Position numbers and translations under genes: made by a program | Shown: piece by piece, positions 19,823 to 29,998 of the stretch | Layout of the letters: every line of letters begins with the position of its first letter | Numbering within the stretch: position 1 is the first letter of the stretch | Source: Clostridiales bacterium | Lineage (GTDB): Bacteria; Bacillota; Clostridia; Christensenellales; Borkfalkiaceae | Direction: 5' to 3' | NCBI GenBank assembly: GCA_015069425.1 | Contig: SVIP01000004.1 | Coordinates: 1 to 64,000 of the forward strand | Length of the DNA: 64,000 nucleotides | Notes under the pieces: generated by a model | What the model was told of the DNA's origin: nothing | Seen by the model: the letters and a program-made list of their open reading frames with translations, nothing else | The model's database searches: none

Positions 19823-20572
19823 ATGCTTTTTAAGAAGAGAAGAAAACACACAGGTTTTAGTAAAATTATTGTTGACGGCAAGGATAATAGAAAATCAGTA
19901 GAAGGATATAACAGAATAAGAGACAATATCCTTTACATGAACGTTGACGGAAATACTAAAGTAATACAGATAGAGTCAGCAATATCTGCGGAGGGTAAAA
20001 CTACTGTTGCTAGTAATATTGCAGTTAGTTTAGGGCTTGCAGGAAAGAAAGTTATTATTGTTGACTTAGACTTCCACCGTCCACACTTACATCGTTTATT
20101 TGATATGGAAAAAGAAGGCGGTATTGCAGAATATATGTTAGATTCGCTTTCTATAGATAAACTCATTAAACAAACTAAGTATGAGAACGTAGACCTTGTA
20201 ACGCGTGGTGCAGAAATTTATAACGTTTCAAGCGTGTTTATGTCTGAAAAATTCAAAAATCTTATTCAAGAATTTAAAAATAGATATGAATACGTTATTT
20301 TGGACTGCCCGCCAGTACTTCAAGTTTCTGACTATATCCATATTTCTAAATTATCAGACGGTGTACTTTTCTTAGTTCAATATGCGTCTACAACAAAAAA
20401 TCAAGTTGCAGAAGCTGTAAAGGAATTAAAGAACTGCGGTGCAAATATTTTAGGTTCTGTATTTACAATGTACGACAAAAAGAAAGACGGCGAACAAGGA
20501 AGTTATCATTATTACTACTACAATTATCATTACGGCAGTTCGTCAGACAAAGAAGAGAAAAAAGAGAACTAA
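19823..20572 (+). CDS. CpsD/CapB-family bacterial tyrosine kinase
   Basis: SAISAEGKTTVASNIAVSLG Walker A, VIIVDLDFHRPHLH Walker A', C-terminal Tyr cluster YHYYYYNYHYG. Confidence 0.93.
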   Translation: MLFKKRRKHTGFSKIIVDGKDNRKSVEGYNRIRDNILYMNVDGNTKVIQIESAISAEGKTTVASNIAVSLGLAGKKVIIVDLDFHRPHLHRLFDMEKEGGIAEYMLDSLSIDKLIKQTKYENVDLVTRGAEIYNVSSVFMSEKFKNLIQEFKNRYEYVILDCPPVLQVSDYIHISKLSDGVLFLVQYASTTKNQVAEAVKELKNCGANILGSVFTMYDKKKDGEQGSYHYYYYNYHYGSSSDKEEKKEN

Positions 20573-20598
20573 GAAATTATATAAATTAAAAAATAATC

Positions 20599-21297
20599 AT
20601 GATTGACATTCATTCACATATAATGCCTTTTGTGGATGACGGATGTTCATCAATAGAAGATTCGATATATCTTTTAGAACATGCGGTGGAACAAGCGGTT
20701 ACTGATATAATTTTAACTCCGCATTACCGCCAACCGTATTTTCCCGAAAAGGATAATTTGAAAATTGAATTTGAAAAGTTTAAAAACCATGTTAAAGAAA
20801 GGGGTTTAAATATTAATCTTTACTTAGGCGAGGAAATTTTCCTTTCTAAAGAATATAAAGATTTGTTTTTAGACGGCAAAGTTTTAACTTTGAACGATAC
20901 GAAATACGTTTTATTAGAATTTAATCCATGTACTGAATTTGAAATGACCGAAATAATTTACAGCGTGATTAAATTAGGGTATAAGCCGATAGTTGCACAT
21001 TTTGAAAGATATACATTCGTAGACGTTTCTGTTGCAGGTGAAATAAAAAACATGGGCGGATTAATACAAGTTAATTCGGGAGCAATAGTGAACGCATTAA
21101 ACTTTAAAATTAAAAAAAGGGTAAAAAAGTTATTTGAAAAAAATTTGGTTGATTTTGTATCGAGCGACGCACACCGTGTACGCAAGTATAGTATGAAAAA
21201 GGCATACGAAGTAGTCGAGAAAAAGTATGGCACGGAAACAGCCGAAAAAGTTTTTTATCTAAACGCAAAGGAAATTATAAACAGTCAGGTCGTTTAA
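20599..21297 (+). CDS. CpsB/CapC-family PHP-domain tyrosine phosphatase
   Basis: MIDIHSHIMPFVDDGCSS, LTPHYR, VSSDAHR; adjacent to BY-kinase. Confidence 0.93.
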   Translation: MIDIHSHIMPFVDDGCSSIEDSIYLLEHAVEQAVTDIILTPHYRQPYFPEKDNLKIEFEKFKNHVKERGLNINLYLGEEIFLSKEYKDLFLDGKVLTLNDTKYVLLEFNPCTEFEMTEIIYSVIKLGYKPIVAHFERYTFVDVSVAGEIKNMGGLIQVNSGAIVNALNFKIKKRVKKLFEKNLVDFVSSDAHRVRKYSMKKAYEVVEKKYGTETAEKVFYLNAKEIINSQVV

Positions 21298-21323
21298 GCG
21301 TTCTGACTTGTTTTTTTAGGAAT

Positions 21324-22025
21324 ATGAAAAAAAGAATTATAGCAATCGGTGGCGGAGAGATTAAAAGTAAAACCACCCTTAAGATTGACGAGTACATTTC
21401 AAATCTTGCCAAAGAACACGCTGGCGAAAAACGTGCCAACGCACTTTTTATTGGAACAGCCTCTCACGACAGCATGCCGTATTTTAACAGTTTTAGAAAG
21501 ACCTACACTTCAGTCTTTGATATTAAAGCAGAAGTAGCACTTATGGTTTATGGAGAGATGTCAGTAGAAAAAATTGCTGGGAAAATTGAAAATGCCGACT
21601 GCATTTACGTTGGCGGTGGCGATACCGTTTATATGCTTGATAAATGGAAAGAATTCGGTATAGACAAGATGCTTATCGACGCATATAATCAAGGGAAAAT
21701 AATTTGCGGACTTTCTGCAGGTGCAATATGTTGGTTTAAGGATATGTATACCGACTATGAAATAATGCGTGGACAAAGTTCCGAGTACGTTTTAAGGAAA
21801 GGACTAGGAGTTCTTGACGGTGCAATGTGTCCTCACTTTAACGAACGAGAACAAGATTTTAAAAAAGCCTTACTTAAAGGCGAAATTCAAAACGCATATT
21901 GTGTGGAAAACGATTGTGCAATCGAATTTACAGATGGCGAAATGACAAACGTTATATCTGCTGGTGGGAAAGCGTATTTTATGAGCCTTTCTAATGGTGA
22001 AATTATTAAAAAAGAATTAAAATGA
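21324..22025 (+). CDS. Peptidase E / S51-like (type 1 glutamine amidotransferase-like)
   Basis: IYVGGGDTVYMLDKW and CGLSAGAICWF nucleophile motif. Confidence 0.88.
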   Translation: MKKRIIAIGGGEIKSKTTLKIDEYISNLAKEHAGEKRANALFIGTASHDSMPYFNSFRKTYTSVFDIKAEVALMVYGEMSVEKIAGKIENADCIYVGGGDTVYMLDKWKEFGIDKMLIDAYNQGKIICGLSAGAICWFKDMYTDYEIMRGQSSEYVLRKGLGVLDGAMCPHFNEREQDFKKALLKGEIQNAYCVENDCAIEFTDGEMTNVISAGGKAYFMSLSNGEIIKKELK

Positions 22026-22609
22026 ACAAAGAAAACTACGATCTTTTAATGCAACGAGAGATAGATTCGTTGCAAAATAGAAAACCTAAACTTTTACTTC
22101 ATTCTTGCTGTGCACCTTGTTCTAGTGCGTGCTTAGAACGGATAAAAGATAAGTTTGATATAACTGTTTACTTTTATAATCCTAACATGGATACTGAAGA
22201 GGAATTTAATTTAAGGAAAGAAGAACAGGGGCGGTTATGTAAACTTTTAGATGTAAAATGCATAATATCCGATTATAATAGCGAAGAGTTTTTGTCGTGT
22301 GCTAAAGGGTTTGAAAATGCGACGGAAGGCGGGGCTAGATGCGAAAAATGTTTTTATTTAAGACTAAAACGAACTGCTCAGTTTGCAAAAGAAAATGGAT
22401 ACGAGTACTTTGCAACAACTCTAACGGTCAGCCCTTTGAAAAATGCAACGCTCATAAATCAAATAGGGTTGGAGATTGAAAAGCAACTTAATATGAAATA
22501 TTTGCCCACCGATTTTAAAAAACGGGGTGGATATCAAAGGTCGATAGAATTGTCTTCAAAGTACGATTTGTATAGACAAAACTACTGTGGATGTATTTTT
22601 TCAAAATAA
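22022..22609 (+). CDS. queH: Epoxyqueuosine reductase QueH
   Basis: KLLLHSCCAPCSSACLERI, YNPNMDTEEEFNLRKEEQGRL, ARCEKCFYLRL, YRQNYCGCIFS. Confidence 0.92.
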   Translation: MNKENYDLLMQREIDSLQNRKPKLLLHSCCAPCSSACLERIKDKFDITVYFYNPNMDTEEEFNLRKEEQGRLCKLLDVKCIISDYNSEEFLSCAKGFENATEGGARCEKCFYLRLKRTAQFAKENGYEYFATTLTVSPLKNATLINQIGLEIEKQLNMKYLPTDFKKRGGYQRSIELSSKYDLYRQNYCGCIFSK

Positions 22610-22614
22610 AACAA

Positions 22615-22642
22615 AACGCCGAAACCTTTTGGTTTCGGCGTT
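22615..22642. terminator. Bidirectional intrinsic terminator
   Basis: AACGCCGAAACC-tttt-GGTTTCGGCGTT. Confidence 0.8.
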
Positions 22643-22651
22643 ATATTTATT

Positions 22652-23803
22652 TTACGCTTTATAAATTATATTTCCGTCACGGATAGTTAAGTGAACGTTG
22701 AACTCGCCATCAAGTATGGTTAAATTTGCTTTTTTACCCACTTCGATAGAACCGATACTGTCAAAGAGATTTAAGTTCTTGGCAGGGTTTATTGTGGCAT
22801 AATCAATAGCGGAAGTAAAAGGAACGTCTAATTTAAGTACTAAGTTTTTAATAGCGTCGTTCATTTTTAATATACTACCCGCAAGTGCACCGTTTTCTAG
22901 TCTTGCCTCACCATTTTTAACTATAACTTTCTGTCCACCGAGTTCGCTTAATCCCTCGCCTAAATGTTTTGCACGCATACTGTCAGTAATAAGAGTAAAT
23001 TTATCGTGTGGTTTATTTTTGATAAGGAGTTTAATAGCAGGAGCACTTAAATGGATAAGGTCGCATATCGCCTCTGCATTTAAATTGTCAAAATACATTG
23101 CACTACCAACAGTGCCGATATCTCTGTGGTGAAGTCCTCTTTGTGCGTTATAAGTGTGCGTAACGTTTTTAAGTCCTTTATTTATAGCGTTTTCAATATC
23201 CTTAAAGCCTGCGTCAGAATGTCCAACGCTTGCTATAACACCGCTTTTATCTAAGTGAGAAATAAGTTCATCCGCACCTTCAACTTCTGGAGCAAGACTG
23301 ACGATTTTAATAGCTTTACCACTAGCAACGTTGTATTCGTCAAAAACTTTTTTATCTGGCTTAGCAACAAAATCTAAAGGCTGAGCGCCTACGTGCTTTT
23401 CAGAAATAAACGGGCCCTCTAAATGTATGCCCAAAATTTCCGCACCAAAATCAAAATTGCTTTCACGATATTCTTTTACCGCACGCATTGCCTTTAATAT
23501 GTTTTCTTTGCTTTGCGTCATAGTTGTTGCAAGGAAACTTGCCGTACCTTCGCTTGCAAGGGAGTTTGCAATGGTTTTAAGAGCTTCAATATTCCCGTCC
23601 ATAGCGTCTGCACCGCCTGCACCGTGCACGTGTTGGTCGATAAAGGCAGGAACGATTACTTGATTTTCGTTATAGGGTAAAATTTCAGTAATAACCTTTT
23701 CATCGTTACCGATATAAGCAATTTTACCGTTTTCAATGCCTAAGTTTGTTTTTATAATACCTTGGTTGTAAACGTAAACGTTTGCATTTTTGAATCCTTT
23801 CAT
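22652..23803 (-). CDS. nagA: N-acetylglucosamine-6-phosphate deacetylase
   Basis: DQHVHGAGG, GIHLEGPFISEKHVGAQP, VTHTYNAQRGLHHRD, LITDSM. Confidence 0.95.
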   Translation of the reverse strand: MKGFKNANVYVYNQGIIKTNLGIENGKIAYIGNDEKVITEILPYNENQVIVPAFIDQHVHGAGGADAMDGNIEALKTIANSLASEGTASFLATTMTQSKENILKAMRAVKEYRESNFDFGAEILGIHLEGPFISEKHVGAQPLDFVAKPDKKVFDEYNVASGKAIKIVSLAPEVEGADELISHLDKSGVIASVGHSDAGFKDIENAINKGLKNVTHTYNAQRGLHHRDIGTVGSAMYFDNLNAEAICDLIHLSAPAIKLLIKNKPHDKFTLITDSMRAKHLGEGLSELGGQKVIVKNGEARLENGALAGSILKMNDAIKNLVLKLDVPFTSAIDYATINPAKNLNLFDSIGSIEVGKKANLTILDGEFNVHLTIRDGNIIYKA

Positions 23804-23886
23804 AACTCACCTCTAAGTTTATTATACATTATATATAATAAAAAGCATTTATAAAAAACAAAAAACTATTTGCACAAAGAGACACG

Positions 23887-24264
23887 CTAAAAGATATTTT
23901 CCCAAGAAATTTTAAATGTTTTAGGAATTTGTTCGGAAAGTTCTTTTAGAACTTCAATTTTAGAGATTGCGTCCGACCACTCTTTATCGCGAACAAGCGT
24001 TACCGCCTCAGAAAGCCAAAGGTCAATTTCTTTTATTTCGTTGTGGGGAATAAAGGCGTGTAAATATTTTTTCTTTTCAATCCAATTTTTTTGTACAGCG
24101 TAAACATCGTCGGAAGTTGCCGTTTGCTCGTCTACTTTATCATAGAGAACGGACAAAACCGTGTGAAATTCATTAAATTGTCTTTTAACGAAATTGCTTT
24201 CATACCAAGCACCAACAACGAGTAATACTGCAACGCAACTCATAGAAATTATAGTTTTTACCAT
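23887..24264 (-). CDS. DUF4363-family protein
   Basis: Short protein with N-terminal TM, adjacent to DUF421 gene as is typical. Confidence 0.75.
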   Translation of the reverse strand: MVKTIISMSCVAVLLVVGAWYESNFVKRQFNEFHTVLSVLYDKVDEQTATSDDVYAVQKNWIEKKKYLHAFIPHNEIKEIDLWLSEAVTLVRDKEWSDAISKIEVLKELSEQIPKTFKISWENIF

Positions 24265-24944
24265 TTTAAAGCCTCCGGAAGGGTAAATTTTTCAATGCGA
24301 TATTTTTTGTTCTTTTCTTTAATATAAACTCTGCCAAAGCCGTCAAGCGTCATAACTTCCGTTTGTTTTAGTTTGGCGTTTATTTTATTTAGAAAATCAG
24401 TAACAGAAGTTGCGGATAGTTTTAAGCGGTTAATATTAGAAGTGTTTATTTTCCCTTGATTAACAATAAGTAAAGGAACGGAGCGGTTTTCAGTTGTTCG
24501 GTTGGGGTTTTCTAAAGGAGAGAGTTTTCCGTTAGACTCAAATATTGCATAGTTTAAGTCGTCTAAAGCATAGTAACCTTGCGCACGCATAGCCTCAATT
24601 AAATCGTCAATGCCTAAATTATTACTGCGTAATTCTTTCATGTCTACGCCGTTAGTATTGATAACAATGCTAGGCTTTCCCGAAACGATAAGTTTAAAGA
24701 AGTTCCCGCTCGTTTCTAAAAGAGATAAGAGTTGATGCAATAAAAAGAGTGACAAAATTGCAACAATACCATAAATTAAGGGGATTGAAACGTCCGCCAT
24801 AGGTATACAAGCAAGGTCGGCAACAATAAGCGTAACGATAAATTCAAACGGTTGCATTTCTCCAATTTGTCGTTTGCCCATAAGACGCATTACTACTACT
24901 AAAGTAATAAAAATTACAGTTGTTCTAATAAATATAACAGTCAT
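24258..24944 (-). CDS. DUF421-family membrane protein (YetF-like)
   Basis: VMRLMGKRQIGEMQPFEFIVTLIVADLA...GKPSIVINTNGVDMKELRSNNLGIDDLIEAMRAQGYY. Confidence 0.92.
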   Translation of the reverse strand: MTVIFIRTTVIFITLVVVMRLMGKRQIGEMQPFEFIVTLIVADLACIPMADVSIPLIYGIVAILSLFLLHQLLSLLETSGNFFKLIVSGKPSIVINTNGVDMKELRSNNLGIDDLIEAMRAQGYYALDDLNYAIFESNGKLSPLENPNRTTENRSVPLLIVNQGKINTSNINRLKLSATSVTDFLNKINAKLKQTEVMTLDGFGRVYIKEKNKKYRIEKFTLPEALKW

Positions 24945-25020
24945 AAGGTTAGTATGAATTAATAAAACCTTTTTATGCTAATATTTCATTGACAAATTCA
25001 GTCGGTAATGATATTATTAG

Positions 25021-25126
25021 AACATAGAGTAGTAAAGATGCGTCAAGTGTTGCAAAATGGGATGTCGTTTGCAAACGAAAGGGGAACCTGCGGTGTCTTT
25101 ACGCGTCCGCTATTATTTTCTATGTT
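25021..25126 (+). promoter_or_regulatory. THF (tetrahydrofolate) riboswitch aptamer
   Basis: AGAGUAG...CAAGUGUUGCAAAAUGGGAUGUCGUUUGCAAACGAAAGGGGAACCUGCGGUGUCUUUACGCGUCCGCU matches the remembered THF riboswitch core; P1 AACATAG/CTATGTT and P2 GTAAAGA/TCTTTAC pair perfectly; upstream of folate-type ECF S component. Confidence 0.95.
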
Positions 25127-25157
25127 TACAAAAGTGAACGTGTCAATTTTATCGGTC

Positions 25158-25188
25158 TCTCTAAAAAATTTTTTTAGGAGATTTTTTT
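25158..25188 (+). terminator. Riboswitch expression platform: terminator hairpin containing the SD
   Basis: TCTCTAAAAAA/TTTTTTAGGAGA stem (one bulge) then T7 and ATG; SD AGGAG in the 3' arm. Confidence 0.75.
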
Positions 25189-25863
25189 ATGTCTAATTTT
25201 CTTGCACCTGCACCATTTGACTTCGTAGGAATATTTAAGAGTATTATAACTAGATGGTATTTATACGTGGGTTTGGCAGTAGTTTTTGTGCTTTTGTTTA
25301 TAATCACTGCGCTTGTTAAAAAGCCAAAAGTAAACAATCTTTCAAAAACGCAAAACTTAGTGTATATGGCGATATTTAGTGCGCTCTGCATGGTCGCAAA
25401 CATCGTGCAAATTCCAACACCGTTTATTCAAGCGTCGCTAGTCGCAACAATGGCATTTATGTCAGGCATTTTATTTGGCGGTGCAAAAGGTTTCATCGTT
25501 GCTTTTTTGGGCGATTTAATTGGTGGAATAATAGCGCCACAAGGGGTGTATAGTCCTATAATTGGCGTCGGGACGGGAATGCTCGGGCTTATTCCTGGTG
25601 TAGTTTTTTATAACGTAAGATTAAATGATTTATTAAAAATAATCATATCTTTTGCGTTGACTTTTATTGTAAGCAGTGTGTTGCTAAATACTGTAGGCGT
25701 ATGTTTAATATATTCACCGTCAGCATTGATGATAAGGCTGGGAGAATTACCTATCGCCCTTGTGGTTCACGTGTTGAACTGTTTGTTATCTATCGGGATA
25801 TATCAACTTCTTAAAAAAGTGTTACCAAAAGATAAATTTTTGTTTATAGAAAGTGAAAAATAA
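25189..25863 (+). CDS. folT: Folate-type ECF transporter S component
   Basis: Membrane S-component pattern (FSALCMVANIVQIPTP...GILFGGAKGFIVAFLGDLIGGIIAPQGVYSPIIGVGTGMLGLIPG); THF riboswitch upstream. Confidence 0.87.
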   Translation: MSNFLAPAPFDFVGIFKSIITRWYLYVGLAVVFVLLFIITALVKKPKVNNLSKTQNLVYMAIFSALCMVANIVQIPTPFIQASLVATMAFMSGILFGGAKGFIVAFLGDLIGGIIAPQGVYSPIIGVGTGMLGLIPGVVFYNVRLNDLLKIIISFALTFIVSSVLLNTVGVCLIYSPSALMIRLGELPIALVVHVLNCLLSIGIYQLLKKVLPKDKFLFIESEK

Positions 25864-25868
25864 GTACT

Positions 25869-25908
25869 AAAACTAAAAAATTCGGCGCTTGCCGAATTTT
25901 TTAGTTTT
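25869..25908 (+). terminator. Intrinsic terminator
   Basis: AAAACTAAAAAATTCGGC/GCCGAATTTTTTAGTTTT. Confidence 0.8.
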
Positions 25909-25974
25909 ACGAAACTTTAAGAATATTTTAATAATTATTTGTTAAAATTATAAAAATAATAATATAGGTGACAA

Positions 25975-26508
25975 ATGGACAATATTTTTGATTATAAAAA
26001 TTTTGACAAAATAGTCGTTACGACAAAGCGTGAAAAAGCAGAAAATATCATAAAAGACTATGCTGTTTTCGGCTGGCAAAAAAAAGAAGTTAGTGATGAC
26101 GAAGTTTTTTACGACGTTATTCATATAACTTTTTCACGCCCACACGTAATTAGGAACAAAGACGAATTATTATATTTACAAGTTTGTTATGAGGAAAAAC
26201 TGAATAAGACGGCGGATTTGGAGCGCTATAAAAATTTAAACTCTTCTATTTTATATTGCATCGTATTAACATTTTGTGTTTTAACGCTTATATTAGGAAT
26301 AGTAAATCTTGTGAAGTTTTCAAATATTTTACTGGGTATTTTATTTATAGTAGGGTGTTTTTTGGTAGGCGGTACTGTAGTTTTAGTTAATAAACTTAGA
26401 AAAAAGGAAAATGGAATATATAACAGAAAATTCAACTGTTTACTAAAAGATATTAACGATATTTTAAATAAAGTTAAAGTTTTAAGCGGAGTTAAAGATG
26501 AACGGTAA
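25975..26508 (+). CDS. Hypothetical protein with two TM segments
   Basis: Open frame, SD aggtg, overlaps start of next gene. Confidence 0.65.
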   Translation: MDNIFDYKNFDKIVVTTKREKAENIIKDYAVFGWQKKEVSDDEVFYDVIHITFSRPHVIRNKDELLYLQVCYEEKLNKTADLERYKNLNSSILYCIVLTFCVLTLILGIVNLVKFSNILLGILFIVGCFLVGGTVVLVNKLRKKENGIYNRKFNCLLKDINDILNKVKVLSGVKDER

Positions 26509-28081
26509 AAAAATTAGTTTAAGAGCAAAACTGTTTAAGCCACGCTCACACGATTATAGGGCGGTTACGATTAAAACGGAAACAAACGGTGGGGGGATAA
26601 AAACACTCATTATCGCCTTACTTATTGCCGTGCAACTCGGTTTTTTAATTTATTTACACGTAAGCTTCGCATTTGCTTTTAAGTGGTGGGTTGTTATAAG
26701 TTTTATTTTAAGTGTAACATGTTGTGTTTTTGTATTATCTAGTGAGAAAAACGGACTCTCAAAAGCGGTATGGATAATTTTTTTACTTTTATGCTTTACT
26801 TTTAGCGTGCCTATTTTTATTTTGTCTGACGAGCGCATATTTTTCCGTCGAGCAAAAAAGAAATACGTTAAGGTTTTTAAACGGTCAAAGAATTGCTTAA
26901 AAGATGATTTTTTAAATTTAAATGCTGGCGATTGCGTCGTTGCAGATTGTGAATACCTTTATAATACTGGTAAATTTATCGCATACAATGGCAGTAGTGT
27001 AAATTATTTTCCATCAGGATATTTATTTTTTGAAGAGGTAATTAATAGGTTAAAACAAGCCGAAAAGTTTATATTTATTGAATACTATATCGTTTCCGAG
27101 GGCGTGCTATTTAACAGAATTTATGACGTGCTAAGTGAAAAAGTAAATAAAGGTGTAGACGTAAGGATTATTTTCGATGATATGGGAAGTCATAGGGGGC
27201 TAACTAGAAAGGTTAAAAAGAAACTCAAATTATTGGGAATAAAAATAATGCCGTTTAACCGTTTAGTTCCCGTGTTTGCAGTAGGATTAAACTATCGTGA
27301 CCATAGAAAAATAATAATAATTGATGGAAAGGTGGCCTTTACTGGAGGTTGTAACTTAGCAGACGAGTATATAAACGAAAAGCGTATGCACGGATACTGG
27401 AAAGATAACGGCGTAATTGTTAGAGGGCGTGCGGTTGATGCGTTTACGCTAATTTTTTTAAGGCAGTGGGAATATTTGACGGGAGTAAAAGAAGATTATT
27501 CTTTATTTTTTAATAATTTTGAGAAGTTGGAAAGTAAATACACCGTCGTTCCGTACGCTGATGGGCTAGAATATAATTTGCCGATAGGGAAAGGGGTTTA
27601 TGAAAACGTTATTATTGGGGCAAAAGAAAAAGTTTATATAATGACGCCTTATTTTATTCCCGACGACACATTTTTTAATCTGCTTGTCAATAAAGCCTTA
27701 TCGGGTGTGGAGGTTAAAATTTTTATTCCACAAATACCCGATAAAAACTACGTGTATTGCGTTAGCAGAAACAATGCGGAAAAATTAGTTGGTTACGGTG
27801 TTAAAGTTTTTACCGTAAATAATACATTTTTGCACTCAAAGGTGGTTATGAGTGAAAATGCCGTTTCAACAGGTTCAATCAACGTGGATTTAAGAAGTTT
27901 TTATCAGCAGTTTGAAAACGCAGTATATACTGATAGTCAAGAATTTATCAAACAAGTAGAAAAAGATTTTATTGATTTAGAGAGTAAATCCACACTTTTA
28001 GATAAAGATAACCTTAAAAGTAATAATTTCTTTTACAAAATTTTTGCAGGATTATTGCAAATTTTTGCACCGCTTATGTAG
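26498..28081 (+). CDS. cls: Cardiolipin synthase (phospholipase D family)
   Basis: HKD motifs HRKIIIIDGKVAFTGGCNLADEY and HSKVVMSENAVSTGSINVDLRSF; N-terminal TMs. Confidence 0.92.
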   Translation: MNGKKISLRAKLFKPRSHDYRAVTIKTETNGGGIKTLIIALLIAVQLGFLIYLHVSFAFAFKWWVVISFILSVTCCVFVLSSEKNGLSKAVWIIFLLLCFTFSVPIFILSDERIFFRRAKKKYVKVFKRSKNCLKDDFLNLNAGDCVVADCEYLYNTGKFIAYNGSSVNYFPSGYLFFEEVINRLKQAEKFIFIEYYIVSEGVLFNRIYDVLSEKVNKGVDVRIIFDDMGSHRGLTRKVKKKLKLLGIKIMPFNRLVPVFAVGLNYRDHRKIIIIDGKVAFTGGCNLADEYINEKRMHGYWKDNGVIVRGRAVDAFTLIFLRQWEYLTGVKEDYSLFFNNFEKLESKYTVVPYADGLEYNLPIGKGVYENVIIGAKEKVYIMTPYFIPDDTFFNLLVNKALSGVEVKIFIPQIPDKNYVYCVSRNNAEKLVGYGVKVFTVNNTFLHSKVVMSENAVSTGSINVDLRSFYQQFENAVYTDSQEFIKQVEKDFIDLESKSTLLDKDNLKSNNFFYKIFAGLLQIFAPLM

Positions 28082-28091
28082 AGAAGGGTTT

Positions 28092-29603
28092 TTATGCTAA
28101 CGCCGTTTTTTTCTTTAGAAGTTTTGCTTTTATAAAATCAATACTGATTAACCCAAAGGCAAGAAACAAAAGAGCGTTAAAAATTATCATAACTATCGAA
28201 CAAAAAAGGAAAGTTAAAAGAACGCCTAAAGAGGGGAGCAAAAGTTTTTCTAGCATAAACCCTAAAAGAGAAGTTGGGATTAAAAAAAGAGTAGAGCACA
28301 ATAAGAATTTTGCGTAAGAAGGCTTTTTAGGGCAGTTTTTATTGAGTAAAATTAGATTTAATAGGCTAGTAAGTCCGTAAATACATAATAAGCCGATAAT
28401 TAGCGAATAAATTCCTAAATATTTTGGTAAAAACCAAATCGATAGCAACATAAACAGTCCGCTAATTATGTAATAAATTAGCGTTTTATGTTCTAAACCC
28501 ATAGAGTTAAGCATGCTTGTAGTAATAGAAGATAAACTCATAAATAGCATTAATAGAGCACTTTTAGAAAGGTACTCGCCACACTCGTGTCCATTAAAGA
28601 CTAAAACGCCGATTTCACTACCGCAAACCAAAAAAACGGGGATAAAAAGACAGGTCAAAAACACGGTAAATTTTAATGCTTTTTCTATATCACGCTTTAA
28701 GTAAAAAGCGTGTTTTTTATAAAAATTTTCAGATATTTCGGGTACTAACACCAAAGTGAACGAGCCGATAAGCATAGTCGGGATAGAAAGTAAAGGGATT
28801 GCTTGACCTAACGCAGAGCCAAAACTTGCCATTGTTTCAGATTCGGTAAGACCTGATGAAATTAGACGCATAGGAAGTAGAATTGAAACTAGCGACATTG
28901 AAAGTGAATTTGCAGAACGCATAGCGGTAATAGGCGTAGCGGACTTTAAGAGCGGTTTAAATTCCGACTTAGGATTTACAAGTTTGTTTTTTCTAATAAA
29001 AAATACGGTGACGGCAAGCGTAAAAGAAAACAGATATGAAATTAAAACGGCAATGCCCGCACGAAAAGCACCTTGCGTGACGTTACTAGCAAAGTTAATT
29101 AAAACAATGCCACAAACAATCATACAAACTTCTTCTAAAAGTTCAATTATACTATAGGGTAAAAAATCCTTGTTTCCCCAGAAAACACCCCTTAAAACTG
29201 AGTAAACAGAAGTGAAAATTAGACCGGGCAAAATTACGTGAAAGATTTTTAAGCATCTTTCGTCGGCAAAAAGAAAGGAAAACTTATCCCCGAATAAGAA
29301 AAAAATTAAACAGACGGGAATTGCCGTAAATAATGTTAAAAATATACCTGCCGATATAATTTTATTAACTTTCTTTTCTTGACCTTCAGCACGGTATTTT
29401 GTCATTAGCCGTGAAACGGTAATCGGAGTTCCTGAACAAGTTAAAGTGTATATCAGTCCAAAAACCGAAAGAGCAACTTGATAAAGTCCTATTCCCTCAG
29501 CACCGATTGTTCTTGATAAGTAAATGCGATATAAAAATCCTAAAAATTTTTCGCTAATTGAAAAAACCGTAACGATTGCGACCGTTTTAAAAAATGTTCT
29601 CAA
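28092..29603 (-). CDS. Polysaccharide/lipid flippase, SpoVB-like (MOP superfamily)
   Basis: FLGFLYRIYLSRTIGAEGIGLYQVALSVFGLIYTLTCSGTPITVSRLM; about 12-14 TM helices. Confidence 0.88.
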   Translation of the reverse strand: MRTFFKTVAIVTVFSISEKFLGFLYRIYLSRTIGAEGIGLYQVALSVFGLIYTLTCSGTPITVSRLMTKYRAEGQEKKVNKIISAGIFLTLFTAIPVCLIFFLFGDKFSFLFADERCLKIFHVILPGLIFTSVYSVLRGVFWGNKDFLPYSIIELLEEVCMIVCGIVLINFASNVTQGAFRAGIAVLISYLFSFTLAVTVFFIRKNKLVNPKSEFKPLLKSATPITAMRSANSLSMSLVSILLPMRLISSGLTESETMASFGSALGQAIPLLSIPTMLIGSFTLVLVPEISENFYKKHAFYLKRDIEKALKFTVFLTCLFIPVFLVCGSEIGVLVFNGHECGEYLSKSALLMLFMSLSSITTSMLNSMGLEHKTLIYYIISGLFMLLSIWFLPKYLGIYSLIIGLLCIYGLTSLLNLILLNKNCPKKPSYAKFLLCSTLFLIPTSLLGFMLEKLLLPSLGVLLTFLFCSIVMIIFNALLFLAFGLISIDFIKAKLLKKKTALA

Positions 29604-29670
29604 GTATGGCTCCTTTTTTCTGGCGTTTATTAGTATTCTATTCTTTGAGTTTTATAAATATAATAATCGT

Positions 29671-29952
29671 ATGAAAAAGTTTTTTTATAGAGCAACTGAA
29701 AATGATACCCTTTTTTCTATTGCTCAAAAATTTAATATCCCCGTAACTCTTCTTGTTAAATTAAACAACTTAAAAACAGAAGTAGAAAGTGGCGACCTAC
29801 TTTATATAGAAAAAGAAGATTGCTTATTATATAATGTTAAACCTTTCGATACGGCTAGCTCGCTTGCGCTAAAATTTAATACTACCGAACAAAAAATACT
29901 CTCCGATAACGGCGTCGATTACCTTTTTTACGGTCTAATAATAAAAATCTAA
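29671..29952 (+). CDS. LysM-domain protein
   Basis: FYRATENDTLFSIAQKFNIPVTLLVKLNNLKTEVESGDLLYI LysM; second weak LysM-like unit. Confidence 0.75.
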   Translation: MKKFFYRATENDTLFSIAQKFNIPVTLLVKLNNLKTEVESGDLLYIEKEDCLLYNVKPFDTASSLALKFNTTEQKILSDNGVDYLFYGLIIKI

Positions 29953-29969
29953 AAAAATTGAAAAAATGC

Positions 29970-29998
29970 TTGACAGAGATATTTTTAAATGATATCAT
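29970..29998 (+). promoter_or_regulatory. Sigma-A promoter of SPFH-Arc operon
   Basis: TTGACA-17 nt-TATCAT. Confidence 0.7.

Noticed and set aside
25008-25196. 62-aa ORF on + strand
   Set aside because: Lies across the THF riboswitch aptamer and expression platform; no SD, no recognisable protein.
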